Made by a program: the position numbers and the translations under genes. The notes below the pieces were generated by a model. It ran no database searches and was not told the DNA's origin. It saw only the letters and a program-made list of their open reading frames with translations. Shown here in pieces: positions 1-10,759 of a DNA stretch of 64,000 nt (the stretch's first letter is position 1; each line of letters begins with the position of its first letter). The stretch is from Asanoa siamensis (GTDB taxonomy: Bacteria; Actinomycetota; Actinomycetes; Mycobacteriales; Micromonosporaceae), in assembly GCF_016862555.1 (NCBI RefSeq), contig NZ_BONE01000005.1, forward strand, positions 113,156-177,155, in the 5' to 3' direction.

Positions 1-2323
1 CGCCGCCCAGCACGAGCTGGCCGCGGAGCTTCTCTAGCTCCTTCTCGGCGTCGCGGAGCTGGCTGATCGTCTGCGCGACCCGCTCGGCGACCTGGTCGCC
101 CGGCACGCGGTAGAGCTCGGCCAGGCGGGCCACCAGCAGGTGCTCGCGGGCCAGGTGCTGGAACGCGTCGATGCCGACGAGCGCCTCGACCCGGCGTACG
201 CCCGAGCCGATCGACGCCTCGGACAGGATCTTGACGAGGCCGAGCTGCCCGGAGCGGGCCACGTGGGTGCCGCCGCACAGCTCGCGGGCGTAGTCGCCGA
301 CCTCGACGACCCGCACCTCGTCGCCGTACTTCTCGCCGAACAGCGCCATCGCGCCGAGCCGCTTGGCCTCGGCCTGGCTCGTGATGAAGGCGTGCACCTC
401 GAGGTCGCCGAGCAGCACCTCGTTGATCTGCTGCTCGACGTCCTGGAGCACGCTCGGCGGCACCGCGGCCGGGGTGTTGAAGTCGAACCGCAGCCGGCCG
501 GGCGCGTTCAGCGAGCCCGCCTGGGTCGCCGACTCGCCCAGGAAGTTGCGCATCGTCTGGTGCACCAGGTGCGTCGCGGTGTGCGAGCGCGAGATGGCCT
601 TGCGCCGGGCGACGTCGATCTCGGCGAAGCCGGCCTCGCCGCCGCGGACCTCGCCGCGCACGACCTTGGCCCGGTGCACGATCAGCCCGGGGACGGGCGA
701 CTGCACGTCGAAGACCTCGACCTGCCCGCTGCCCAGGGTGATCAGGCCCAGGTCGGGCTGCTGGCCACCGCCCTCGGCGTAGAACGGCGTCGCGTCGAGC
801 ACCAGCTCGATCGTGTCGCCCTCGCCCGCCACCTCCACCGCGCCGCCGGCCGCGTCGAGCAGCGCGCGGACCCGCGACTCGCGGTTGACCTCGGCGTAGC
901 CGGTGAACTCGACCGGACCGCCGGCGTCCAGCACCGCGCGGTAGGCCGACAGGTCGACGTGGCCGGTCTTGCGGGCCTGGGCGTCGGCCTTGGCCCGCGA
1001 GCGCTGCTCGGCCATCAGCCGGCGGAAGCCGTCGGCGTCGACCCGCAGCCCCTGCTCGGCCGCGATCTCCAGGGTCAGGTCGATCGGGAAACCGTACGTG
1101 TCGTGGAGCTGGAACGCCTTGTCGCCCGAGAGCGTGCTGCCGCCGGCCTGCTTGGTCTCGGCGACCGCGGTGTCGAGGATCGTCGTGCCGGCGCGCAGGG
1201 TGGAGAGGAAGGCCTCCTCCTCCGCGTACGCGTAGTCGGCGATCCGGCCGAACTCGGCGGACAGCTCGGGGTAGGACGGCGCCATGCAGTCGCGGGCGAC
1301 CGGCAGCAGCTCGGGCAGCGAGCGCTCCTGCCAGCCGAGCAGCCGCATCGCCCGGATCGCCCGGCGCATGATCCGCCGCAGCACGTAGCCGCGGCCCTCG
1401 TTGGAGGGGGTGACGCCGTCGCCGATCAGCATCAGCGAGGTCCGCACGTGGTCGGCGATCACCCGCAGCCGCACGTCGTCGGGGTGCGACTCGGCGGCGA
1501 CGTGGCTGGTGCCGGCGCCGTAGCGCTTGCCGGTCAGCTCCGCCGCCCGGTCCAGGATCGGCTTGACCTCGTCGATCTCGTACAGGTTGTCGACGCCCTG
1601 CAGCAGCGAGGCCATCCGCTCGAGGCCCATGCCGGTGTCGATGTTCTTGGCCGGCAGCTCACCGACGACGTCGAAGACCTCCTTGGTCTTCACGTTGGTG
1701 ATCTCGTACTGCATGAAGACGAGGTTCCAGAACTCGAGGAAGCGGTCCTCGTCGACCTCGGGGCCGCCGTCGGGGCCGTAGGCCGGGCCGCGGTCGTAGT
1801 AGAGCTCCGAGCACGGGCCGGCCGGGCCCGGGATGCCCATCGACCAGTAGTTGTCCTTCTTGCCCCGGCGCACCAGCCGCTCGCTCGGGATCCCGGTCTG
1901 CTTCCAGATCTCGATCGCCTCGTCGTCGTCGAGGTAGACCGTGGCCCAGATGCGCTCCGGGTCGAGCCCGAACCCGCCCTCGCTGACCGGCTTGGTGACC
2001 AGGTCGAAGGCCAGCGGGATCGCGCCGGCCTTGAAGTAGTCGCCGAACGAGAAGTTGCCGTTCATCTGGAAGAACGTGCCGTGCCGGCTGGTCTTGCCGA
2101 CCTCGTCGATGTCGGGGGTCCGGATGCACTTCTGCACGCTGGTCGCCCGGTCCCACGGCGGGGTGCGCTGGCCCAGGAAGTAGGGGACGAACTGCACCAT
2201 GCCGGCGTTGATGAACAGCAGGTTCGGGTCGTCGATGGCGGGCAGCGGGGCGCTGGGCACAACGGCATGGCCGTTGGCCTCGAAGTGCGCGAGGAACCGC
2301 CGCTTGATCTCCGCCGTCTTCAT
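1..2323 (-). CDS. alaS: Alanine--tRNA ligase (3' end cut by window edge)
   Basis: Class II aminoacyl-tRNA synthetase that charges tRNA-Ala in the cytoplasm. About 774 codons are visible, so roughly the last 100-120 residues (C-Ala region) of the usual ~890 lie beyond position 1. The N-terminal catalytic core is present ([30 protein letters not shown]). The editing domain has its zinc-binding motifs HTATH and CGGTH, so mischarged Ser/Gly should be removed. The ATG start follows a GAGGAAGG ribosome site. It is last in view of a minus-strand series (giant membrane protein, DUF948, DUF6167, alaS) in an order common in actinobacteria, where ruvX/mltG/aroE usually follow. No internal damage is seen. 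Confidence 0.98.
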   Translation of the reverse strand, partial: MKTAEIKRRFLAHFEANGHAVVPSAPLPAIDDPNLLFINAGMVQFVPYFLGQRTPPWDRATSVQKCIRTPDIDEVGKTSRHGTFFQMNGNFSFGDYFKAGAIPLAFDLVTKPVSEGGFGLDPERIWATVYLDDDEAIEIWKQTGIPSERLVRRGKKDNYWSMGIPGPAGPCSELYYDRGPAYGPDGGPEVDEDRFLEFWNLVFMQYEITNVKTKEVFDVVGELPAKNIDTGMGLERMASLLQGVDNLYEIDEVKPILDRAAELTGKRYGAGTSHVAAESHPDDVRLRVIADHVRTSLMLIGDGVTPSNEGRGYVLRRIMRRAIRAMRLLGWQERSLPELLPVARDCMAPSYPELSAEFGRIADYAYAEEEAFLSTLRAGTTILDTAVAETKQAGGSTLSGDKAFQLHDTYGFPIDLTLEIAAEQGLRVDADGFRRLMAEQRSRAKADAQARKTGHVDLSAYRAVLDAGGPVEFTGYAEVNRESRVRALLDAAGGAVEVAGEGDTIELVLDATPFYAEGGGQQPDLGLITLGSGQVEVFDVQSPVPGLIVHRAKVVRGEVRGGEAGFAEIDVARRKAISRSHTATHLVHQTMRNFLGESATQAGSLNAPGRLRFDFNTPAAVPPSVLQDVEQQINEVLLGDLEVHAFITSQAEAKRLGAMALFGEKYGDEVRVVEVGDYARELCGGTHVARSGQLGLVKILSEASIGSGVRRVEALVGIDAFQHLAREHLLVARLAELYRVPGDQVAERVAQTISQLRDAEKELEKLRGQLVLGG

Positions 2324-2351
2324 CAGGTGCCTTCCTCAGTGGTGGCGCTTG

Positions 2352-2672
2352 TCAGTTGTGGCGCTGTCGTGGGTGCGTGCTGGTGCCCGGCTCGTCGAAC
2401 TCGACCGGGAGGTCGTCGCCGCGCAGGTCTTCGAACTCGTCCTCGAACTGCACGCCGTTGGCGAACGCCTCGTGGATCTGCTGCTCGCGTTCGGCCATGT
2501 TGACGCGTACGTCGTCCATGAAGGCCCGGACGGACTCGACCAGGCCGCCGGCGGACTGGCTCACCGAGCCGGCGATGCCGGACGGGGTGAACTCGTTGGC
2601 CTTCTGGGTCAGCTTGCGGACGACCAGGGCGCCCACCGCGAGGCCGACACCCAGCCAGAGCAACCGCTTCAT
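2352..2672 (-). CDS. DUF6167 family small membrane protein
   Basis: 106 residues. One hydrophobic helix lies at residues about 3-20 (LLWLGVGLAVGALVV), followed by a basic turn (RKLTQK), an amphipathic middle and an acidic C-terminal tail. It is probably an N-terminally anchored membrane protein with its bulk in the cytoplasm. The function is unknown. Length and position immediately upstream of alaS and downstream of a DUF948 gene match the actinobacterial DUF6167 family (recalled, not searched). The ATG start has a GAGGAAGGA ribosome site. Only 28 bp separate its stop from the alaS start, so co-transcription with alaS is likely. Confidence 0.8.
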   Translation of the reverse strand: MKRLLWLGVGLAVGALVVRKLTQKANEFTPSGIAGSVSQSAGGLVESVRAFMDDVRVNMAEREQQIHEAFANGVQFEDEFEDLRGDDLPVEFDEPGTSTHPRQRHN

Positions 2673-2701
2673 GGTCTCTATCCTTCCTCGCGGCCCTCGG
2701 G

Positions 2702-3166
2702 TCAGCGGGCGGTGGCCCGCTTCGCCGCGCGGCGCTGCTGCTTGAGGGTGGCGCGCACCTCACGCTCGTCCTCCGCGTTGCGGCGGGCGGCGGCGGCCTT
2801 GCGTACGCCGTACCCGAAGGCGGCGACCTTGACCAGCGGGTTGGCAGCGGCTGCCGAGACCACGGTGGTGAGGTTGGCGACGTTGGCGGTCACGTTCTGG
2901 GCGTGGCCGGTCATCGTGTCGATCTTGGCGAGCTGGATGTTGACGCCGTCGAGCGACGTGTGCACCTGGCTCAGCGCCACGTTGACGCCCTCGATCGTCG
3001 TGTTGGCGTTGGCCAGGATCGGCCCGGTGCGGTCGTTGAGATCGTTGATCGCGTTGGTGGCCGCGTCGATCGTCTTACGGAGCCGCAGGATCGGCACCGC
3101 GAGCACCAGCACCAGCATCAGGAACGCGCCGGCTACGACCAGCCACGCGACTTCTCCACCGTCCAC
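2702..3166 (-). CDS. DUF948 domain-containing protein
   Basis: 154 residues. An N-terminal TM helix (about residues 6-27, rich in V, A, L) is followed by a basic residue cluster and a long heptad-like helical region with repeated Asn/Thr/Val positions, then a basic C-terminus (RRAAKRATAR). This is the plan of DUF948 proteins, which resemble methyl-accepting-type coiled coils without a signalling tip; the role is unknown. A GTG 15 bp upstream could also start it, but the GGAGGAG ribosome site sits inside that extension, six bases before the GTG chosen here. It lies 29 bp upstream of the DUF6167 gene and is probably in the same transcript. Confidence 0.82.
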   Translation of the reverse strand: MDGGEVAWLVVAGAFLMLVLVLAVPILRLRKTIDAATNAINDLNDRTGPILANANTTIEGVNVALSQVHTSLDGVNIQLAKIDTMTGHAQNVTANVANLTTVVSAAAANPLVKVAAFGYGVRKAAAARRNAEDEREVRATLKQQRRAAKRATAR

Positions 3167-3235
3167 CCGAACCTCCTCCACGACGTACCCCGTGCGCCAA
3201 CGTGCAGACCCTACCGTCCGTAACGCCGCACGGCC

Positions 3236-6200
3236 TCACGACGGTGCGGCCACGGGGGCCAGCCCGTACGGCGTCTCGCCGACCTGCGACGGGTTGATGC
3301 CGGGCAGTGGCCCGGTGCGCTCGTCGGCGATCGCGTTGCGGACCTTGATGGACACGTCGGACCCCTTGCAGTCCTCGGGATCCAGCCCCGGCACCCCCGG
3401 CGCGGCGCTGACGCCCGGCTCCGGCTCGACGCCGATCGGAACGTTGCCGCAGGCCGGGGCGCGTACCCAGAGATCCATCGTCAGCTCGTCCCGGGTCCAG
3501 CAGGTGTAGCTGCCGTCCACCTTCGTCTCCGGGCACTTGGCCGGCTTCCAGCTCTGCCAACCGCTGGCGATCAAGGCATCGTGGTACGCCTTGGCGGTCT
3601 CCTCCGGAGGGTTGCTGGAGTGCGTCGTCCGCTCGCGGAACCGGCATTCCTCCAGGCACCAGCGGTTGCCGTCGATCTGGTCCTGCGGCTCGTTGTTGGC
3701 CCAGTCGGGGACGGCGAGGCTGTCGAGGGAGACGAAGACCGGGTCGCGGGACTCGGTCTTCGACCAGGAGTAGATCGGCAGGGCGACCAGGACGAGCAGG
3801 ATGCCGAGCACGAGTACGCCCAGGCGGACGTTGCGCGGCTCACGGATCTGCTCGCGGAGTTGGGCCGGGGTGACGCGGCCGCGTTTGGCGGGGTGGTCGT
3901 CGTCGGTTTGTGGGGGTGGCGCTCCCATTCCCACTGATGCGGTCGCCGTCGCGGGTGCGGCCGGTGGGCGCGCGGTGCCGGCGGCTGGGGGTGTGGCGGC
4001 GGCACGGACCGGGGGTACGGCGGCGGCTGCTGCGGGCGGCGGACCGCTTTCCGCGGGTACGCCGGCGCGGGGCGCGCCGGCGCGGGCGGCTGGTTGGCCT
4101 GATTGTCCGCCGGGGCCGGGCGGGCCGGATGGTCCGCCTCGGGCTGTCGGTGGGCCCTGGCCTGGTCCGCCGGGGGCGGGCATGCCGTTGGGGGCGCCTG
4201 GGCCGTGGCCTGGGCCGGGGACGACCGTGCCGGTCGCACCTGGGCCTGGGCCTGGGCCTGGGCCTGGGCCGTTGGGGCCGGGCTGGTTGGGCGGCGTCGG
4301 GGGGCGGGCGGTGCCTGCGGCCGGTGCGCCGGGGCGGCTCGCGCCACGCGCGGGTGGGCCCGCGGCTACGCCTGGGCCGGCTGGCATTCCGGACGGTGCG
4401 CCTGGCCCGCCGGCCGGTGGCCGAACGGTGCCGGTCGGTGGCCGAACGGTGCCGGTCGCCTCGGGGCCGCCGCGGCTCCGGTCCTGGCCGGGGCGTCCGC
4501 CAGGGCCACCCGGTGCGCCGGGGCCTCGGTCCTGCCCGGGACCGGCGGGTGCGCCGGGGCTCCGGTCGGGGCCGGGACGTCCGGGGCCACCTGGTGCGCC
4601 GGGGCCTCGGTCCTGGCCGGGGCCGCCGGGTGCGCCGGGGTTCCGGTCCTGGCCGGGGCGTCCGCCACGGCCGGCCGGCCCGCCTGGCTGCTCCGGCGCA
4701 CGTGGTGGCCGCACCGCGCCGTCGGCGTCGGCCGGGCGGTTCGGCCCGCCTCGGCTGACGGCCGCGTCCCGACCGGGTCCGCCGGGGCGGTCGAGCCCGC
4801 CGGGCACCCGGAGCCGAGACGGCGCATCGGGCGGCCCGGAGGCAGCGCCGTCCGCGTCATCGGGAGCGGCACGGCGCCCGCGCGTTCCGGAGCCGTCCAC
4901 GTCGTCCGGGGCGGCACGGCGGCCGCGCGGCCCGTCGGGCGCCCGTCCGCCGCGCTCGCCATCGCTGAAGCGTCCACGCGCACCGGTCGGGTTGGCGCCG
5001 GTGCCCTCGTTGAACCTGCCACGCGCGCCCGGCGCCGCGGCATCGTCACCGGCACGATTGGCGGCCGCGCCGGCGCCCGTGTCGCCGCCCACGCGACCAG
5101 CGGCCGGACGTGCCGCCGCGGCGTCGCCGTCTGCTCGACCGGCAGCCGCACCGCCGCCACCGAACCGGCCACCCGGTCCGGGCACGGCGTCGTCGCGGAC
5201 GCCACCGGTGTCGTTGAATCGCCCTCGCGCGCCACCCAGGGTGCCCGTGTCCGTGTCGGAAGCCCGGCGCCGGCGTCCGCCGGTCGGCGACATCACGTCG
5301 CCGGTACCGCCGGTCGCGTCGTCCGCTGCCGCACCGTGCCGGCTCGCACGCGTGGCAGCGTCCGCACCCGGTACGCCGCCGGCGGCAGCGCCGGTCAGTT
5401 CGTCGCCCGCGCCGTGCCGGCTACGGGGGATGTCGGGGCCGTCGTCGGCGGCACGCCGGCCGGCGACAGGCTGCCCGCCCGTGGCATCGCCACGGAAACG
5501 GCTGCGCGCGCCACCTCCACGCGGCGGCGCCACGCCACCGTCGGGGGCGTCCGGCGCCGCGGCACCGCGGCCGCCGAACGGCTGGCCCGGCGCTCCCGGC
5601 GGAACGTCCGGCCCGCCGGGTCGTCCACGCCCGCCGAAGCCAGGGCCCGCCTCACCGGCGGGCGGTTCCCCGCCCGGCGCACCGCGACGGGCGGCTCCAC
5701 GACCGCCGAACTGGGGTGCCGGACCTTCGCCCGGCGGCTGATCCATATCCGGGGCACCACGGCCGACCGGCCGTCCGCGGAACGCGGCGGGATCGTCCGG
5801 GTCCGCACCCGGGCGGCCGCCAGGGGCGCCGGAGCGACCTCGACCGTCGAAGCCGTCAGGCCGTCCGGGCATCGCCGCTCCGCCGGGCACGGCGCCCGCC
5901 GGCGGCGCACCGACCTGCCCGCCGAACCCGTCGGCGCGACCCGGCCCGGCGCTGCCGGGCGCGTCCGGGCCGCCGCGGCCCGGGCGGCCGCGACCGCCGA
6001 TGTTCTCGGGCCGCCCCACCGCTGCGTCACCCGGCTGCTCAGGACCAGGCACGCCGCGCCGGCCACGACCGCCCGTGGTCTCTGGCCGCCCTGCCACGCC
6101 GTCACCCGGCACCTCGGCGCCGGGCGCACCCCGCCGCCCACGACCGCCGAAGGTGTCGGGGCCGTCAGCCGGCGGCTCGCCGGCCGCGCGACGACCAGAC

Positions 6201-8542
6201 CGGGTGGGGCCGGCATCACGCCCGGGTACCACCGGCGGCGCGATCACCGGCGGCATCCCGCCGGTCGCCGCGGGCGGCACAGCGCCCCGCGTAGCCCAGC
6301 CCCCGGTGTTCTCACGGTCCACGGGCGGTTGCCCGGGGGGCGTCGCGCCGCGCGTGGCCCAGCTCCCCGTGTTCTCACGGTCCACGGGCGGTTGCGCGGG
6401 CGGCGTCGCGCCGCGCGTAGCCCAGCCACCCGTGTTCTCACGGTCCACAGGCGGTTGCGCGGGCGACGCGCCCCGCGTAGCCCAGCCACCGGTGTCCTCA
6501 CGGTCCACGGGCGGTTGCCCGGGCCGCGCCGCGCCGCGCGTAGCCCAGCCACCGGTGTTCTCACGGTCCACCGGCGGTTGCGCGGCCGGGCCGGGCGGCC
6601 CGCCGGCCGCGAAGCGGTTGCGGGTCGGCTCTCCGCCGGAGGCCGGCGCACCGGGCGCCGACGGGCGGCCCGGTTGGTCGCGCCGGGTCCAGTCCGATGG
6701 CTGGCCCGGGACTGCCCCGCTGCTCTGGGGATCATCAGGCTCGGCCGCGCGCCGCCGGCCGCCGCCGGCCGGTGACCGGAGCGCGCCGGTGCCCGGGTCG
6801 CCGTCGCGCCGGTCGGACGGGCCGCCCGCCGCCGGGCCACCCCGCCAGCCGGGCTCCCCGGATGCCGGAGGAACGGGCGGTGCGTTGCCCGACATCGGTA
6901 CGCTGGCCGCGCCCTGGTCCGGCGGCGCCGAGAACCGGCTACGCGCCGACCCGCCACGGCCCCGCGGCCCGGAAACCGGCGCGGCGGGCAACCCACCGGT
7001 CGCCTCCGGGCGCGCGCCCCACTGCCCGGTGTCCGGCCCCGGCGGCGTGCCGGGGCGGCCCGCCGGGCCGAACTGCCCTGAAGTCTCCTCGGGCCGGCCC
7101 CGCCGCGCCCGTCCGCCGGCCGCGTCGCCGGGTGGCACAGCACCAGCGCCACGAGGTCCGACGGGCGGCGCACCCGGTGCGCCGCCGTGCGGCCCCGCCG
7201 GGGGCACGGGACCGGCGCCACCACGCGGGCCGGAGGGCGGCACCTCGCCAGCACCGCCATACGGCCCCGCCGGTGGCCCGCCCGGACCACCACGGCCGCC
7301 AGCCGGCGGCACTCCAGCACCTGGATGCGGCGCGCCAGCACCACCGCCGCTGTGCGGTCCCGCCGGAGGCATCCCTGCGGGGCCGCCACGCGTCCCCGCC
7401 GGCGGAACGCCACCGTGCGGCCCTGCCTGAGGCGCACCTCCCTGCCCGCCATGTGGGCCGGCAGGAGGCACACCCGGAGGCATTCCAGCACCACGGGCCC
7501 CCGCCGGCGGCACGCCGGCACCACCGCGCGGGCCTGCCGGCGGCACCCCGCCAGCACCGTGGGCACCCGCCGGGGGCGCACCAGCACCACGCGGACCGGC
7601 CGGCGGCACGCCGCCAGGACCACCGTGCACACCCGCCGGGGGCACACCAGCGCCACCACGCGGGCCAGCCGGCGGCACGCCGCCAGCACCGTGCGCACCC
7701 GCCGGAGGCACACCAGCACCACCACGCGGACCCGCCGGCGACACCCCGCCAGCACCATGCGCACCCGCCGGAGGCACGCCGGCACCACCACGCGGGCCTG
7801 CCGGCGGCACGCCCCCAGCACCGTGCGCACCCGCCGGAGGCGCACCAGCACCACGCGGACCCGCCGGCGGCACGCCGCCAGGACCACCGTGCGCGCCCGC
7901 CGGAGGCGCACCAGCACCACCACGCGGACCCGCCGGCGGCACCCCGCCAGCACCATGCGCACCCGCCGGGGGAACACCAGCACCACCACGCGGACCCGCC
8001 GGTGGCACGCCGCCGGCACCACCGTGCGGCCCCGCCGGGGCCATGCCCGGCCCGCCGCGCGGTGCCGCGGGAGGAGCGCCGCGCGTCCCGCCCGTACCCC
8101 GTGGTCCGTTCGCCGGCATCCCGCCGGCACCGGGCGTGACAGGCGGTCCACCCGCCGGTCCGCCGAAGCCGCCGGGCGGCTCGGCCTGCGCCGGGCCGCC
8201 GGCCGCTCCCCGGCCGTCATCGCCGCGCCGACCGCGACCGAACCCGCGCGGCCCACCCTCCGCGGGCGGCCCGCCCGGACCGCCGCGCCCGGACCCGTCG
8301 GCGCCGAAGGGTTCCGGCACGTCGTCGTCATCGGGACCGGGAGCGCCGAGTCCGCGCTTCGACGGCGGCGCCGGTGGCACGTCGCCGCCGGGGCCGATGT
8401 CGGTGCGTTCTTCCTTGGCCGTGCGCAGGTCGTCGAGCCAGCCGGTCTCCTCGCCGGAGACCGCCTCGGCGTCGGCGCCGTCGTTGCGACCCCGGCCCCA
8501 TCGCCGGCCCCGCGCCGGCGGATCGCGCCGATCGTCGCTCAC
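3236..8542 (-). CDS. Giant Pro/Gly-rich single-pass membrane protein with Cys-rich C-terminal domain
   Basis: 1768 residues. Residues 1-1565 are almost wholly low complexity (G, P, A, R). They include near-tandem repeats of about 20-24 residues of the type [20 protein letters not shown] (about 168-350), five copies of a [15 protein letters not shown] unit (about 653-752) and a collagen-like G-x-y stretch (about 1290-1350). A basic segment ([19 protein letters not shown]) precedes a TM helix at about 1568-1590, so by the positive-inside rule the giant N-terminal part is cytoplasmic. The external C-terminal ~178 residues hold six cysteines (CLEEC, PAKC, YTCW, PAC, EDC) and look folded. The GTG start has a GAGGTGAG ribosome site. 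The N-terminus ([20 protein letters not shown]) is acidic and non-repetitive. Function unknown. Codon position bias stays regular throughout, supporting real translation. It lies between rarA and DUF948. Confidence 0.85.
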   Translation of the reverse strand: MSDDRRDPPARGRRWGRGRNDGADAEAVSGEETGWLDDLRTAKEERTDIGPGGDVPPAPPSKRGLGAPGPDDDDVPEPFGADGSGRGGPGGPPAEGGPRGFGRGRRGDDGRGAAGGPAQAEPPGGFGGPAGGPPVTPGAGGMPANGPRGTGGTRGAPPAAPRGGPGMAPAGPHGGAGGVPPAGPRGGAGVPPAGAHGAGGVPPAGPRGGAGAPPAGAHGGPGGVPPAGPRGAGAPPAGAHGAGGVPPAGPRGGAGVPPAGAHGAGGVSPAGPRGGAGVPPAGAHGAGGVPPAGPRGGAGVPPAGVHGGPGGVPPAGPRGAGAPPAGAHGAGGVPPAGPRGGAGVPPAGARGAGMPPGVPPAGPHGGQGGAPQAGPHGGVPPAGTRGGPAGMPPAGPHSGGGAGAPHPGAGVPPAGGRGGPGGPPAGPYGGAGEVPPSGPRGGAGPVPPAGPHGGAPGAPPVGPRGAGAVPPGDAAGGRARRGRPEETSGQFGPAGRPGTPPGPDTGQWGARPEATGGLPAAPVSGPRGRGGSARSRFSAPPDQGAASVPMSGNAPPVPPASGEPGWRGGPAAGGPSDRRDGDPGTGALRSPAGGGRRRAAEPDDPQSSGAVPGQPSDWTRRDQPGRPSAPGAPASGGEPTRNRFAAGGPPGPAAQPPVDRENTGGWATRGAARPGQPPVDREDTGGWATRGASPAQPPVDRENTGGWATRGATPPAQPPVDRENTGSWATRGATPPGQPPVDRENTGGWATRGAVPPAATGGMPPVIAPPVVPGRDAGPTRSGRRAAGEPPADGPDTFGGRGRRGAPGAEVPGDGVAGRPETTGGRGRRGVPGPEQPGDAAVGRPENIGGRGRPGRGGPDAPGSAGPGRADGFGGQVGAPPAGAVPGGAAMPGRPDGFDGRGRSGAPGGRPGADPDDPAAFRGRPVGRGAPDMDQPPGEGPAPQFGGRGAARRGAPGGEPPAGEAGPGFGGRGRPGGPDVPPGAPGQPFGGRGAAAPDAPDGGVAPPRGGGARSRFRGDATGGQPVAGRRAADDGPDIPRSRHGAGDELTGAAAGGVPGADAATRASRHGAAADDATGGTGDVMSPTGGRRRRASDTDTGTLGGARGRFNDTGGVRDDAVPGPGGRFGGGGAAAGRADGDAAAARPAAGRVGGDTGAGAAANRAGDDAAAPGARGRFNEGTGANPTGARGRFSDGERGGRAPDGPRGRRAAPDDVDGSGTRGRRAAPDDADGAASGPPDAPSRLRVPGGLDRPGGPGRDAAVSRGGPNRPADADGAVRPPRAPEQPGGPAGRGGRPGQDRNPGAPGGPGQDRGPGAPGGPGRPGPDRSPGAPAGPGQDRGPGAPGGPGGRPGQDRSRGGPEATGTVRPPTGTVRPPAGGPGAPSGMPAGPGVAAGPPARGASRPGAPAAGTARPPTPPNQPGPNGPGPGPGPGPGATGTVVPGPGHGPGAPNGMPAPGGPGQGPPTARGGPSGPPGPGGQSGQPAARAGAPRAGVPAESGPPPAAAAAVPPVRAAATPPAAGTARPPAAPATATASVGMGAPPPQTDDDHPAKRGRVTPAQLREQIREPRNVRLGVLVLGILLVLVALPIYSWSKTESRDPVFVSLDSLAVPDWANNEPQDQIDGNRWCLEECRFRERTTHSSNPPEETAKAYHDALIASGWQSWKPAKCPETKVDGSYTCWTRDELTMDLWVRAPACGNVPIGVEPEPGVSAAPGVPGLDPEDCKGSDVSIKVRNAIADERTGPLPGINPSQVGETPYGLAPVAAPS
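6288..6584 (-). repeat. Five tandem ~60-bp coding repeats in the giant protein
   Basis: Five copies, spaced about 57-63 bp, each with the core TCACGGTCCAC and encoding PVDRE(N/D)TGGWATRGA followed by a variable Pro/Gln linker. Copies differ by few bases, which suggests recent amplification by slippage or unequal crossover. The unit lies inside the open frame and keeps it. Confidence 0.9.
7495..8040 (-). repeat. Imperfect ~60-70 bp coding repeats ([10 protein letters not shown] / [10 protein letters not shown])
   Basis: Eight or more imperfect copies alternate the blocks [10 protein letters not shown] and [10 protein letters not shown]. Copy lengths are multiples of three, so the frame survives. 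At DNA level the stretch resembles a CRISPR or minisatellite array, but the unit is translated and the spacers are not unique. Confidence 0.85.
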
Positions 8543-8645
8543 GCACTCACCTCATTGCTCGTAGCGGCGCAGCGCCGCATACCTCGCCAATGGGACACCG
8601 TTGTGGTGCCGGGATCGAGATCGCGACAACGTCCGCAATCCCGCT

Positions 8646-10301
8646 TCACCCGACCTCGCCTTCGCCGTCGGCCGATCGCCGGCCACCGCGCCCTGCCGGG
8701 ACAGCGTCACCCACCGGGCGCTCCTCCACGACCCCGGTCCCACCGGAACGCGGCTCCGCGACGGCTTCCGCATCATGCGCGCCGTCAGCGGGGCCACCCG
8801 CGGACCCGCTGTCCGGCTCCGCCGCCGGTCCGCCGCCTCCGCGCGCCGCGCCCTCGCGGGCAGGCCCACCGTCCGCCGAATCGCCAGGACGCGCCGGCCC
8901 GCCGTTCTCGCCGCCCCTGCGCCCGCGCTCGCCGCGGACGATCCGCCGGATGGTCGGCAGCCGCATGCCCACCGCGCGCTCGTCGCCGTGGTCGCCGGGC
9001 TGGTAGTAGTCGACGCCGACGAGCCCGTCCGGCGGGTACTGCTGGGTGAGCACACCGCGCGGGTCGTCGTGCGGATAGCGGTAGCCCTTGCCGTGGCCGA
9101 GCCCCTTGGCGCCCTGGTAGTGCGCGTCCCGCAGGTGCTGGGGCACGCGACCGCCCTTGCCGGCGCGTACATCCGCGAGTGCCTGACCGATCGCGGTCGT
9201 CGCGCTGTTGGACTTGGGCGCCGTGGCCATGTGGATCACGGCCTGGGCGAGGTTGAGCTGCACCTCGGGCAGGCCGACGTATTCCACGGCGTGCGCGGTC
9301 GCGGTCGCCACCGACAGCGCGGTCGGGTCGGCCATGCCGATGTCCTCGCTGGCGAAGATGACGATGCGCCGGGCGATGAACCGGGCGTCCTCGCCGGCCA
9401 CCAGCATCCGCGCCAGGTAGTGCAGCGAGGCGTCCACATCGGAGCCCCGCATGCTCTTGATGAACGCGCTGATCACGTCGTAGTGCTCGTCGCCGTCCCG
9501 GTCGTACCGCACCGCCGCGACGTCCACGGCCTGCTCGGCGGTCTCCAGGTCGATCTCGGTGGCGCCGCGGGCCAGCGCCGACCCGGCCGCCGCCTCGAGG
9601 GCGGTCAGCGCCTTGCGGACGTCGCCTGACGCGAGGCGTACCAGATGATCTTCTGCTTCCGTACTGAGCGTGACCTGCCCGTCGAGCCCGCGCTCGTCGG
9701 CGACCGCCCGGCGCACGAGCCCCCGCACCGCCGCCTCGTCGAGCGGCTGCAAGGTCAACAGCACACAACGGGACAGAAGCGGGGAAATCACCGAGAAGTA
9801 CGGGTTTTCGGTCGTCGCCGCCAGCAGCGTCACCGTGCGGTCCTCGACGGCCGCGAGCAGCGAGTCCTGCTGTGTCTTGGAGAACCGGTGCACCTCGTCG
9901 ATGAACAGGACGGTCGGCGGCCCACCGGCCCGACGCTGCCGGCGCGCGGTGTCGATCACGGCGCGCACGTCCTTGACGCCCGCGTTGAGCGCCGACATCG
10001 CCACGAACCGGCGGTCACTCGCCTGGGCGACGAGGTGCGCGATCGTGGTCTTCCCGCTGCCCGGCGGCCCCCACAGGATCACCGAGAGTGGCGTCGCTCC
10101 CGTCACCAGTTGACGCAGCGGCGCACCCGGCGCGAGCAGGTGGCCCTGGCCGACCAGCTCGTCGATCGTCCGGGGCCGCATGCGCACCGGCAGCGGCGCG
10201 TCGGCACCCGGCGCCGCGAAGCCGTCACCGCCGGCGGTGTGCGCGGGCGCGGTGCGCGCTCCGCCACCGTCGGTGAACGAGAAAAGAGCGTCGGGCTCCA
10301 T
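8646..10301 (-). CDS. rarA: Replication-associated recombination protein A (AAA+ ATPase)
   Basis: 551 residues, RarA/MgsA/WRNIP1 family: a clamp-loader-like AAA+ ATPase acting at stalled replication forks. Walker A GPPGSGKT is at 78-85, Walker [11 protein letters not shown] at 131-140, and sensor 1 is in TTENPYFSV. The C-terminal tetramerisation region ([14 protein letters not shown] and [13 protein letters not shown]) is typical. Residues 457-551 form a Gly/Ala/Arg/Glu-rich disordered tail that ordinary RarA proteins lack. The ATG chosen (MEPDALFSF) is preferred to a frame-open upstream start because the extension would run into the perfect terminator hairpin at 10337-10389. No clear ribosome site is seen, so the mRNA may be leaderless. 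It lies 103 bp upstream of the giant membrane protein gene. Confidence 0.95.
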   Translation of the reverse strand: MEPDALFSFTDGGGARTAPAHTAGGDGFAAPGADAPLPVRMRPRTIDELVGQGHLLAPGAPLRQLVTGATPLSVILWGPPGSGKTTIAHLVAQASDRRFVAMSALNAGVKDVRAVIDTARRQRRAGGPPTVLFIDEVHRFSKTQQDSLLAAVEDRTVTLLAATTENPYFSVISPLLSRCVLLTLQPLDEAAVRGLVRRAVADERGLDGQVTLSTEAEDHLVRLASGDVRKALTALEAAAGSALARGATEIDLETAEQAVDVAAVRYDRDGDEHYDVISAFIKSMRGSDVDASLHYLARMLVAGEDARFIARRIVIFASEDIGMADPTALSVATATAHAVEYVGLPEVQLNLAQAVIHMATAPKSNSATTAIGQALADVRAGKGGRVPQHLRDAHYQGAKGLGHGKGYRYPHDDPRGVLTQQYPPDGLVGVDYYQPGDHGDERAVGMRLPTIRRIVRGERGRRGGENGGPARPGDSADGGPAREGAARGGGGPAAEPDSGSAGGPADGAHDAEAVAEPRSGGTGVVEERPVGDAVPAGRGGRRSADGEGEVG

Positions 10302-10336
10302 CAGGAAGACACTACCGGCCGGGCCGCAGGTGCCGG

Positions 10337-10389
10337 AAATGCGAAGAACCCTGCACCCGACCGGCGGGCGGAGGGTTCTTCGCATTTTT
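10337..10389. terminator. Perfect 16-bp hairpin, probable bidirectional terminator
   Basis: AAATGCGAAGAACCCT (10337-10352) pairs perfectly with AGGGTTCTTCGCATTT (10372-10387) across a 19-nt loop. Five T residues end the plus-strand copy (10385-10389). It lies between the start of rarA and the stop of the small membrane protein gene at 10436. On the minus strand it would end that transcript before rarA. Confidence 0.8.
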
Positions 10390-10435
10390 GTACGGGGGTC
10401 GCGCGGCCCGTTCAGCCGTTCGGCCGTTCAGCCGT

Positions 10436-10651
10436 TCAGCCGCGACCCGGGCGGCGACCGTAGAACCGGCGGCCGGACCCGGTGCCGGCCCGCGGGCCGC
10501 TGCCGATGCCGGCGAGGTAGAGGGCGGTCAGGAGCAGCCCGATGAGTACGAGGGTGTGCCAATTGAACAGGTCCGGCGCACCCAGGTCGGTGTTGAACAG
10601 GTCGAGGAGCAGGGCGAAACCGAAGACGATGGCCGCGGCGATGGCGAGCAT
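10436..10651 (-). CDS. Small two-TM membrane protein
   Basis: 71 residues with two hydrophobic helices (about 2-18 and 31-48) joined by a short acidic loop (DLFNTDLGAPDLFNWH), then a Gly/Arg-rich tail ending GRRPGRG. The ATG has a strong ribosome site (AGGAGGA, seven bases upstream), the best support that it is translated. The gene stands alone: a strong hairpin follows it and a divergent acetyltransferase gene lies upstream. No family recognised; function unknown. Confidence 0.75.
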   Translation of the reverse strand: MLAIAAAIVFGFALLLDLFNTDLGAPDLFNWHTLVLIGLLLTALYLAGIGSGPRAGTGSGRRFYGRRPGRG

Positions 10652-10759
10652 CTCTATCCTCCTGAAAGGGGCTCCGCCCGAGGGGTTCGAGCGGTGGCGG
10701 GGTCAATACCCAGTCGGGTCCGCGGGCAATCTCGACGATCGATCAGCTACGTTGCGGGC

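Noticed and set aside
140..2503. 787-codon open frame on the plus strand opposite alaS
   Set aside because: Composition is a GC3-driven shadow of alaS (Leu/Asp/Val/Gly/Arg rich), no ribosome site and no recognisable domain.
4103..6775. Long plus-strand frames opposite the giant Pro/Gly-rich protein
   Set aside because: Gly/Pro/Arg-rich DNA is open in all frames. Only the minus frame has a ribosome site, a coherent TM helix and a cysteine-bearing C-terminal domain.
7495..8040. CRISPR-like array
   Set aside because: Repeats are imperfect, lengths are multiples of three, spacers are related to each other and the stretch is inside an open frame; no cas genes.
10302..10385. 28-codon N-terminal extension of RarA
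   Set aside because: It would start inside the perfect terminator hairpin at 10337-10389 and adds no conserved sequence.
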